From Mycolicibacterium sp. P1-18 (lineage in GTDB: Bacteria; Actinomycetota; Actinomycetes; Mycobacteriales; Mycobacteriaceae), in NCBI RefSeq assembly GCF_008329535.1, contig NZ_NPKR01000001.1:310001-374000 (forward strand): 64,000 bases of DNA, given 5' to 3'. Below are positions 58,428 to 64,000 of this stretch, one piece after another. A program made the position numbers and the translations under genes. Within the stretch, counting starts at the first letter, position 1. The number at the start of each line of letters is the position of its first letter. The notes beneath the pieces are model-generated. The model had not been told where the DNA came from. It searched no databases and saw only the letters and a list, made by a program, of their open reading frames with translations.

Positions 58428-59489
58428 TCAGAACGCGTCGAGGTGCGTGTCGTTGTGCGACGCCAGGTCGGTGTCGTTGTGCGACGCGATGTCCGTCGAG
58501 TTGCCCGACGCCACGTTGCTGGTGAAGCTGTGGTCGTCCACGTTGTTGTCGATCGAGTTGTCGGTGTGGGTCTCGGTCTGGGTGGAGACGTGGGTGTTGA
58601 CCGAGTCGTCGGTGTGGTTGCCGCTGCCCAGGTCGCCACCGGCGGTGGTCTGGTTGCCGCCCACGGTCGAGCTGGTGGAGTGCGAGGACGTGTCGTTGAC
58701 GATGATCGACCCGCCGCTGCCGCCGCTGCCCGCGTTGGCTTCGTTGCCGCCGTTGCCGATTCCGACGCCGAGCAGGCCGCCACCGCTGGAGCCACCGCTG
58801 GCGCCGGCGCTGCCGCCGTGGCCGCCGGACATGTCGTTGTCCTTGATGACGGTGCCCTCGTTGCCGGTGATGATGTCGCCACCGGAGTGCTGCGAGGTGT
58901 CGGTGACCTTGGTGTCGTTGCCCTCGCCGATGATGATCGGCGAGTGGCTGCCGCCGTCGATGTAGCCGGTGTTGGCGCTGTTGCCCTCGCCGACGACGTT
59001 GCCGTCACCGTTGACGCTGGTGGTGTCGATGTGGCCGGCCGAGCCGGTGTTCACGACGCCGCCGTTGGTGGCGCTGTTGCTGGTCTTGTCGCCGAGGGTG
59101 ATGTCGCCGAAACCGAGGTTGAACGCGCCCTGCTGGGCGTTGGAGCCGGCGTGCTGGTCGGGGCTGAGCAGCGAGGTGTCGTTGTTGCTGGCCAGCTGGG
59201 TGTCGTTGTTGCTCGCCAGGTCGGTCTGCGGCGCGAAGGCCGTCTGGGGGGAGAACGCCGCGGGAATGTTGTGGTAGCTCGCGACCGCGTTCTGCAGACC
59301 GTAGACCGGGTCGCCGCCACCGAGCAGCACACCGGCGGGCGCGGCCGAGGCCGCGACGGCGGCGAACTGCTGGGCGCTGACGTTCTGCAGGCCGACCGAA
59401 CGCAGCGCGCCCTCGGGGTCGGAGACGTAGTTGGCGGCCACTGCCGGGCTGCGGAACAGGTCGAGGATGTAGTCGAGGAGGTTCGTCAT
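58428..59489 (-). CDS. iniB: IniB Gly/Asn/Ser-rich protein
   Basis: A 353-residue low-complexity protein. Only the N-terminal 60 residues look folded (MTNLLDYILDLFRSPAVAAN, then YVSDPEGALRSVGLQ), and the same pattern begins the iniB-like product upstream. After residue 90 it is Gly/Asn/Asp/Ser-rich with short repeats: LASNNDTQLASNNDTSLL near the start of that part, and SHNDTDLASHNDTHLDAF at the very end. Such composition is known for mycobacterial IniB and fits a secreted or wall-associated, possibly phase-separating protein, though no signal peptide is visible. First gene of the operon. Confidence 0.93.
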   Translation of the reverse strand: MTNLLDYILDLFRSPAVAANYVSDPEGALRSVGLQNVSAQQFAAVAASAAPAGVLLGGGDPVYGLQNAVASYHNIPAAFSPQTAFAPQTDLASNNDTQLASNNDTSLLSPDQHAGSNAQQGAFNLGFGDITLGDKTSNSATNGGVVNTGSAGHIDTTSVNGDGNVVGEGNSANTGYIDGGSHSPIIIGEGNDTKVTDTSQHSGGDIITGNEGTVIKDNDMSGGHGGSAGASGGSSGGGLLGVGIGNGGNEANAGSGGSGGSIIVNDTSSHSTSSTVGGNQTTAGGDLGSGNHTDDSVNTHVSTQTETHTDNSIDNNVDDHSFTSNVASGNSTDIASHNDTDLASHNDTHLDAF

Positions 59490-59551
59490 GGGAGTGCCTT
59501 CCGGTTGTGGGTGTCCAGGTCGTGTCGCCGTGCTCCGGCGATCTGTTCACT

Positions 59552-59580
59552 ACGTTATGGGCCCGCCGGACACCCGGAAA
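59552..59580 (-). promoter_or_regulatory. Predicted iniB promoter
   Basis: On the minus strand TTTCCG (59580-59575), a 17-bp spacer and TAACGT (59557-59552), about 62 bp before the iniB ATG. The -35 is weak, as expected for an activator-dependent promoter. Confidence 0.4.
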
Positions 59581-59591
59581 CGGGGACACGG

Positions 59592-59651
59592 CCCCTACCT
59601 CCCCCCGGCCGTTGCGGGGCGCCCTAGGGGTATGCGTTAGGGGATTAGGGG
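59592..59651. promoter_or_regulatory. TTAGGGG repeat cluster upstream of iniB
   Basis: Plus-strand TTAGGGG at 59637-59643 and 59645-59651, CTAGGGG at 59624-59630, and an inverted CCCCTA at 59592-59597. They lie 12 to 71 bp upstream of the proposed -35. The same motif, three times, precedes the iniB-like gene, so this is a likely activator binding array. Confidence 0.6.
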
Positions 59652-59699
59652 ATGGTTGCGGGGGTTGGGTTTCCACCGTGCTGACCTGCACCAAGACGA

Positions 59700-59731
59700 C
59701 GACAGCGCGGCCATTGCTGGCCGCGCTGTCG
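59700..59731 (-). terminator. Hairpin terminator after the iniB-like gene
   Basis: CGACAGCGCGGCCA (59700-59713) pairs perfectly with 59718-59731, a 14-bp stem and 4-base loop, 29 bp after the iniB-like stop. It separates that gene from the iniB promoter. Confidence 0.8.
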
Positions 59732-59759
59732 CGAGTGAGGTGAGGCTGAGCGCCCGGGA

Positions 59760-60323
59760 TCAGGTGAAGATGTCGAATCCCGGGTCGTGCGGGTGGTCCA
59801 GGTGGTCCTCGAGCGGTCCGCCGAGGTCGTGCTGGCCGTCGTTCTGGGAGAGGTCCGCGGTGTCCACCGAGTCGCTCGCGGCCGCCAGGTGGAGGTCGTC
59901 GAGCGCGGGGCCGTCGACCGTCGGCACGTTCAGGTCGTCGAAGCCGTGGTCGACGATGGTGGGCGTGGAATCCTCCGGCAGCTCGATGACGTTGGCGACC
60001 GTGGGCACGTGATCTGCGACGACGTCGCCTCCTTGAAGAGGGAGATGGTCGTCGAAGGCGTCGAACGCCGCGGTCGCCGCGCCGCTGGCCCAGACGTTGT
60101 GAGCCGAGTCGAGGAGCGTGTCGGCGCCGGCCGGGACGCCGGCCGACGGCACCACCGCCGACATCGACTCAGCGACGACGGGGATCAGGTTGTCGACGTC
60201 GACGTGGGTGACGTCGGTCAGATTGGCGTCGGCGATGGTCTGGGCGGGGTTGGCCGCGTACTGGGCTGCAGCGTCCGGATCGCGTACCAACGACATCACG
60301 AAGTCGAGAAGTGAGTTCGCCAC
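59760..60323 (-). CDS. IniB-like protein (Rv0340-type)
   Basis: A 187-residue protein whose N-terminus (ANSLLDFVMSLVRDPDAAAQ, then YAANPAQTIADANLTDV) aligns by eye with IniB, so both share a small helical head domain. The rest is acidic, rich in Asp, His and Leu, without the Gly/Asn repeats. The start is GTG 60321-60323, preceded by AGGAGGG; the frame is open to 60386 but lacks a better site. In M. tuberculosis Rv0340 occupies this position between iniB and the Rv0339c regulator. It has its own promoter and terminator. Confidence 0.85.
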   Translation of the reverse strand: MANSLLDFVMSLVRDPDAAAQYAANPAQTIADANLTDVTHVDVDNLIPVVAESMSAVVPSAGVPAGADTLLDSAHNVWASGAATAAFDAFDDHLPLQGGDVVADHVPTVANVIELPEDSTPTIVDHGFDDLNVPTVDGPALDDLHLAAASDSVDTADLSQNDGQHDLGGPLEDHLDHPHDPGFDIFT

Positions 60324-60398
60324 GGCGTCCCTCCTTTTCTCTGTTCGGGGGTCGGTGCAAAGCCGCCGCGAAGGTGCGGTGGCCACGGTTCAGCTCGA

Positions 60399-60427
60399 AT
60401 GTTATCGACGCGGACGGCCGCGGTAAT
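60399..60427 (-). promoter_or_regulatory. Predicted promoter of the iniB-like gene
   Basis: Minus strand TAACAT (60404-60399) as -10, in the context GATAACAT, close to CATAACGT of the iniB promoter. TTACCG or ATTACC lies 16-17 bp upstream. The likeness to the iniB promoter supports both calls. Confidence 0.4.
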
Positions 60428-60458
60428 CGGTGCTGACGCCACCCCCGCCGGATGGGCG

Positions 60459-60497
60459 TTAGGGGCCGACGCATTAGGGGTTCGCAATCGTTAGGGG
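60459..60497. promoter_or_regulatory. Three TTAGGGG direct repeats in the divergent ini control region
   Basis: TTAGGGG at 60459-60465, 60474-60480 and 60491-60497 (flanks GCG, GCA, TCG), spaced 15 and 17 bp. They lie 32-70 bp upstream of the proposed -35 of the iniB-like gene, and also upstream of the Hsp70-like/iniR transcript. A possible -10 for the latter is TATGGT (60528-60533). Confidence 0.65.
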
Positions 60498-60592
60498 GAT
60501 GTAACCCACGGCCGGGTGGCACGCCGCTATGGTGAGTGCTGATTTTCTCCGATCCCCCAGGGATGCGTCGTCTTCACGAGGAATAGCGGGAC

Positions 60593-62455
60593 ATGAGCGA
60601 ACCACGGGACATGACAGCAGCACTCGGATTCTCCGTCGGATCCACGAACCTGGTGGCGGCCCGCGTCGGGTCCGCCCCGGTGACGCGACGGTCGGTCCTC
60701 GTCGTCTACCCCGACCGCGCCCCCGAGGTCGGGGTATTTCCCGGACCGAACCAGCCGGGGCTGGTGCTGGCGGGCTTCGTCGAGCGCGTCGGCGATCCGG
60801 TGCCGCTGGTGGCGGCGGACGGGTCGGCCCACCGCGGCGAGATCGTCTTGGTCGAAGCGCTCGACGTGATGGCCCGCGAGGTCGGCGGCGGCGCACCGGT
60901 GACGATCGCCGTGCCCGCGCACTGGGGACCGGGGGTGCTCGGCGCGTTGCGAAACGCCCTGCGCGCCAAGCCCGCTCTGTCCCCCGGCGGGGTGCCCGCG
61001 GCGCTGGTGCCCGACTCGGTGGCCGCGCTCGAAGGCCTGCGGACGGCACCCGGGTTGCCGTCGCAGGGCGTCGTCCTGTTGTGCGACTTCGGCGGTGGCG
61101 GCACCAGCGTCACCCTGGCCGACGCGGCCGCGGGGCTGTCGGTCATCGGCACCACGGTGCGGTACCAGGACTTCTCCGGTGACCTGATCGACCAGGCGCT
61201 GCTCAACCACGTCGTCACGGGCATCGCGGAGGCCAATTCCGCGGACCCAGCCAGCACCGCCGCGGTCGGGTCGCTCAGCCGCCTCCGAGACGCGTGCCGC
61301 GGCGCCAAGGAACGGTTGTCCGCCGACACCGCCACCGTCATCCAGGCCGAGGTCCCCGGCTACTCCTCCGACGTCCGCATCACGCGGCCCGAACTCGAGG
61401 GCCTCGTCGACGCACCGCTGGCGGGCCTGCTGTCGACCATCTCGGACACGTTGCAGCGCTACCGGATTCCGCTCGGCAGCATCTCCGCGGTCGCCACGGT
61501 GGGTGGCGGGGCCGCCATCCCGCTCGTCACGCAGCGGCTCTCGGAGCAGTTCCGGGCCCCGGTCGTCACGGCGCCGGTGCCGGTGCTGTCGATTGCCGCG
61601 GGTGCCGCGGTGGTCGGCGCCCTCGGCTTCGACGACGCGCAGACGGGGATGGCGCCCACCGGCATGGCGCCGAGCGTGGACGCGCCGACGGGTCTGGCGC
61701 CGACGATGGGCTGGGCCGCGGGGACGCCCCTGCCCGGGCAGGGCGATGCGGGCGACTCCGGGGCGTTGGCGTGGTCGCAGGACGACGACCTGCCGGCCAG
61801 CGAACCGATGCCCTACGCCGGAGGCGAGTACAGCTCGGAGTACTCGTCGACGGGGGCCCGGCCGGAGATGGCCTTCGCCCACGAGGAGGAGGACGACCTA
61901 CCCGACTCCGAACCCCTGCCCTGGTACAAACGGCCGCCGATCCTCTTCGGCGCCGCCGCCGCGGCCGCGCTGCTGGCCGTCGGCAGTTTCGCCGCGGTGC
62001 AGCTGACCGGCAACTCGACCGACAGCGGCACCGTCACCGAGGTCGTCACCATCTCCTCGACCGGCGCGAACGGGCTCGTGACCACCAGCCTCTCGACCCG
62101 GACGTCGACCCAGGAGAGCGTCGCGCCGTCCAACACCACGACGGTCTCCAACTCACCGAGCTCGGGGTCGGAGACCACGTCGCCGACGAGCACCACGACC
62201 ACCACGTCGCCCACGACCACCACCACGACGACGACCACGACGACCACCACCACCACCACGACCACCACGACGACGACCCCGCCGACGACCACCACGACCA
62301 CCACCCAGCCACCGGTGACGACGACGACCCAGCCCCCGGTCACGACCACGCAGCCGCCGGTCACCACGACGCAGGCACAGATCACGACCACGCAGGCGCC
62401 ACCGCCTCAGACGCCCACGACTCCGGTGATCGCCCCGGCGGCGCTTCAGCACTAA
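60593..62455 (+). CDS. Membrane-anchored Hsp70/actin-fold protein with Thr-rich tail
   Basis: A 620-residue protein. Residues 10-345 resemble an Hsp70 ATPase domain: phosphate-1 loop LGFSVGSTN (12-19), phosphate-2 loop LCDFGGGGTSV (163-173) and adenosine loop ATVGGGAAIP (301-310). The usual first-loop Asp (DnaK IDLGTTN) is Ser here, so ATP hydrolysis may be weak or absent. The substrate-binding domain is missing; instead come an acidic linker (346-445), one membrane helix (450-471) and an exported tail of about 150 residues of Thr, Pro and Ser with QPPVTTT repeats. It overlaps the next gene by one base (TAATG). Likely an envelope sensor or scaffold working with the ini module (inference). Confidence 0.82.
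   Translation: MSEPRDMTAALGFSVGSTNLVAARVGSAPVTRRSVLVVYPDRAPEVGVFPGPNQPGLVLAGFVERVGDPVPLVAADGSAHRGEIVLVEALDVMAREVGGGAPVTIAVPAHWGPGVLGALRNALRAKPALSPGGVPAALVPDSVAALEGLRTAPGLPSQGVVLLCDFGGGGTSVTLADAAAGLSVIGTTVRYQDFSGDLIDQALLNHVVTGIAEANSADPASTAAVGSLSRLRDACRGAKERLSADTATVIQAEVPGYSSDVRITRPELEGLVDAPLAGLLSTISDTLQRYRIPLGSISAVATVGGGAAIPLVTQRLSEQFRAPVVTAPVPVLSIAAGAAVVGALGFDDAQTGMAPTGMAPSVDAPTGLAPTMGWAAGTPLPGQGDAGDSGALAWSQDDDLPASEPMPYAGGEYSSEYSSTGARPEMAFAHEEEDDLPDSEPLPWYKRPPILFGAAAAAALLAVGSFAAVQLTGNSTDSGTVTEVVTISSTGANGLVTTSLSTRTSTQESVAPSNTTTVSNSPSSGSETTSPTSTTTTTSPTTTTTTTTTTTTTTTTTTTTTTPPTTTTTTTQPPVTTTTQPPVTTTQPPVTTTQAQITTTQAPPPQTPTTPVIAPAALQH
62185..62400 (+). repeat. ACN-codon low-complexity tract encoding poly-Thr and QPPVTTT repeats
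   Basis: Nearly uninterrupted ACC/ACG codons from about 62185 to 62300, then three to four copies of a QPPVTTT-type unit to about 62373. It also gives a long open antisense frame of poly-Val, which is an artefact. Such tracts change length by slippage, so the tail may vary between strains. Confidence 0.8.
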
Positions 62456-64000
62456 TGGCCGTCAGCGACGCGGTCGCGACCTGGCTGTCGTCGCCGACCG
62501 AGCCGGCGAAGATCCTGGTCTCCGGCGGGGTGGGCACCGGCAAGACGACCGTGCTCGCCGAGATTCGCGCGGCGTTGCGGGCGGCCGGGGTGACCGTCGT
62601 CGCCCGGCCCCCACGGGTCGGGGATCCGGCGGGAGCGGCCGTCGTCGTCGACGACGCCCACCTGCTGAGCGGGCCGGAGCTGGAGCGGTTGACCGAACTG
62701 GTCGGCGACCCCGCCGCGACGGTCGTCGTCGCGGCCGAGCCGTTGTCGCATCAACCCGCGCTGGCCGCCCTGCGCACGGCGATGGCCCGTGAGGCCCCCG
62801 AACTCGTCCTCGCGCCGATGACGTCGTCGGAGGTGCACCGCGCCGCCGTCGAGATCCTGGGCGCGCCGCCCCCGGCCGATCTGGTCGGCAACGCCATGGC
62901 GGCGAGCGCGGGCCTGCCCTTCCTGGTGCGTCCCGCGCTGGCCGCCGGGAATGGCGCGGACGCCGTCGCACGGGCCACCCGGGTGGCGTTGATCGAGCGG
63001 TTGCGCCGGGTGGAGGAGCCGGTGCTCGACACGTTGCTGCTGTCGTCGCTCAGCCAGGAGCTCGGCCCGGACGACGTCGCCGCGGCGCTGGGGGCGCCTG
63101 GAGACGAGGCGCAGCGGCTGGTCGACGTCGCCAGGGCCAGCGGCCTGATCGCCCCCGCGCACAGCCACGCGTTCGCCGTCGCGTTGCACCAGGGCGTCGC
63201 CCAGATCATCGGCGCGGCGCGGCACCATCAGGTCGAGACGTCGCTGCTGCGAACACAACTCGCGCAGGCGACGCTGTCGGCCGACCTGGCCCTGCGCCTG
63301 GCCGAGCACGGGCTGCGCGACGCGGGGCTGGCGAAGGCGCTGACCGACCTCGCCGCCCGCAACCGGGACCGGCCCGCGAACGCCGCCCGGCTGTACCGCG
63401 CGGCCACCAAGGTCGGGGCCACCGAGCTCAGCGCCACCCTGGCCGACGCGCTGGCCCTGACCGGGGACTGTGCCACCGCGGGCCGGCTCGCCGACGAATT
63501 GCTGGGGTCCGAGGTGGCTGCCGAGCGGGCCGCGGCGGTCCGCATCGCGGCCAGCATCGCGTTGCACGACGGCCGCGCCGCCCAGGCGGCGGAGCTCGTC
63601 GGCTGGCTGGGTCCGTATCCCGACGCCGTCGTCGGGGCCGCGGCGGTCGTGTCGGCCCTCGGGGTCGGGGACGTCGCAACCGCCCGGGCCGCGGCGAACG
63701 CCGACGCCTCGGGGCCGCCCACGTCGACCGCCCGCGCCGCGCGCTCGGTCGCCGAGGGCCTGTTGCTGACCATCGACGGCGGCTATCCGGCGGCCGTCGC
63801 GCGACTGGCGCAGTCGGTGACGGAGCAGACGTCGGCCGTCGTCACCCCGGACACGTCGTCGGCGCTGGTGACGTTGGTGGCGATGCACGGCGGTGACTCC
63901 GTGCGTGCCCGCAGCGTCATCGGCAGGGCCGTGCGCGGCACCGGGGACGACGAGGGCTTCGTGGCCCGGCGGCACACCCTGCTGCTCGGCTGGGCCCGCA
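62455..64000 (+). CDS. STAND/LuxR-type regulator, iniR (Rv0339c)-like, 5' part
   Basis: Large ATP-binding regulator cut by the window edge (515 codons seen). Walker A is SGGVGTGKTTVLAEI near residue 24-38, and Walker B AAVVVDDAHLL near 62-72. A winged-helix region and Ala-rich TPR-like helices follow, as in MalT-type LuxR proteins; the C-terminal HTH would lie outside. In M. tuberculosis Rv0339c lies beside Rv0340-iniBAC and was reported to activate iniBAC. Here it is on the strand opposite to iniB and starts inside the stop of the Hsp70-like gene, so the two are coupled. It is the best candidate to bind the TTAGGGG repeats. Confidence 0.82.
   Translation, partial: MAVSDAVATWLSSPTEPAKILVSGGVGTGKTTVLAEIRAALRAAGVTVVARPPRVGDPAGAAVVVDDAHLLSGPELERLTELVGDPAATVVVAAEPLSHQPALAALRTAMAREAPELVLAPMTSSEVHRAAVEILGAPPPADLVGNAMAASAGLPFLVRPALAAGNGADAVARATRVALIERLRRVEEPVLDTLLLSSLSQELGPDDVAAALGAPGDEAQRLVDVARASGLIAPAHSHAFAVALHQGVAQIIGAARHHQVETSLLRTQLAQATLSADLALRLAEHGLRDAGLAKALTDLAARNRDRPANAARLYRAATKVGATELSATLADALALTGDCATAGRLADELLGSEVAAERAAAVRIAASIALHDGRAAQAAELVGWLGPYPDAVVGAAAVVSALGVGDVATARAAANADASGPPTSTARAARSVAEGLLLTIDGGYPAAVARLAQSVTEQTSAVVTPDTSSALVTLVAMHGGDSVRARSVIGRAVRGTGDDEGFVARRHTLLLGWAR

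Noticed and set aside
59624..60497. TTAGGGG copies as telomere-like or mobile repeats
   Set aside because: Only a few copies, with 8-17 bp spacing, confined to two promoters; a regulatory array explains them better.
61813..62391. Antisense poly-Val/Gly open frame over the Thr-rich tail
   Set aside because: Produced by the ACN codon repeat read backwards; no start context or homology.

Overview
High-GC actinobacterial DNA, almost certainly from a rapid-growing Mycolicibacterium-type mycobacterium. Gene content shows this directly: an mmpS/mmpL pair, a dnaK-grpE-dnaJ-hspR operon and clpB with HspR/HAIR operators, a complete iniB-iniA-iniC operon, F420-dependent luciferase-like oxidoreductases, a type II flavohaemoglobin next to the heat-shock genes, and many GTG/TTG starts with 1-4 base overlaps. 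Relatives of the M. tuberculosis segment fba to clpB and iniBAC to dnaK are present but in a different order, with extra accessory genes between them.

Layout. 1-4.5 kb: the 5' part of fba, then a TetR regulator divergent from mmpS-mmpL (RND-type lipid or siderophore export). 4.5-13.4 kb: zinc alcohol dehydrogenase, DedA protein, and a tightly packed leftward run of seven genes (exported or anchored protein, SDR, lipoprotein, SpoU-type RNA methyltransferase, GH76 glycosidase, acetoacetyl-CoA synthetase, LLM oxidoreductase). 13.5-19.2 kb: SDR, a perfect hairpin terminator, clpB behind a HAIR operator overlapping a sigma-H/E-like promoter, and a membrane GGDEF-EAL protein. 19.5-30.3 kb: two-gene molybdenum hydroxylase, AI-2E-type permease, a multicopper oxidase lipoprotein fused to a beta-propeller-like domain, a Sap/GAP-type membrane protein, flavohaemoglobin and aldose epimerase. 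30.3-34.5 kb: dnaK-grpE-dnaJ-hspR with two HAIR-like boxes upstream. 34.6-44.1 kb: a GntR/UTRA regulator divergent from a seven-gene chain (inositol-phosphatase family, DUF3311, sodium:solute symporter, M20 amidohydrolase, frameshifted amidase, two choline-kinase/APH-like kinases), closed by a second, convergent amidase. This looks like an uncharacterised uptake and catabolic island. 44.1-54.9 kb: small secreted peptide behind a perfect palindrome, alpha/beta hydrolase, methionine-type ABC importer (metNIQ), class II aldolase, lipoprotein, zwf-GH15-MDMPI-like-LLM run, and a Ser/Thr-rich membrane protein.

54.9-64.0 kb: the ini region. iniB, iniA and iniC run leftward; an iniB-like gene (Rv0340-type) lies upstream with its own terminator; divergent from it are a membrane-anchored Hsp70/actin-fold ATPase with a long Thr-rich tail and, overlapping by one base, the start of an iniR-type STAND/LuxR regulator. 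Both iniB-type promoters carry TTAGGGG direct repeats at similar distance, suggesting one regulator drives the whole module. This extended ini module (two IniB-like proteins, two dynamin-like GTPases, a tethered Hsp70-like ATPase and a STAND regulator), together with the 35-44 kb catabolic island, is the best candidate for under-described biology here.

I saw no tRNA, rRNA, CRISPR array, insertion sequence or prophage. All assignments come from reading motifs and translations; no database search was run.
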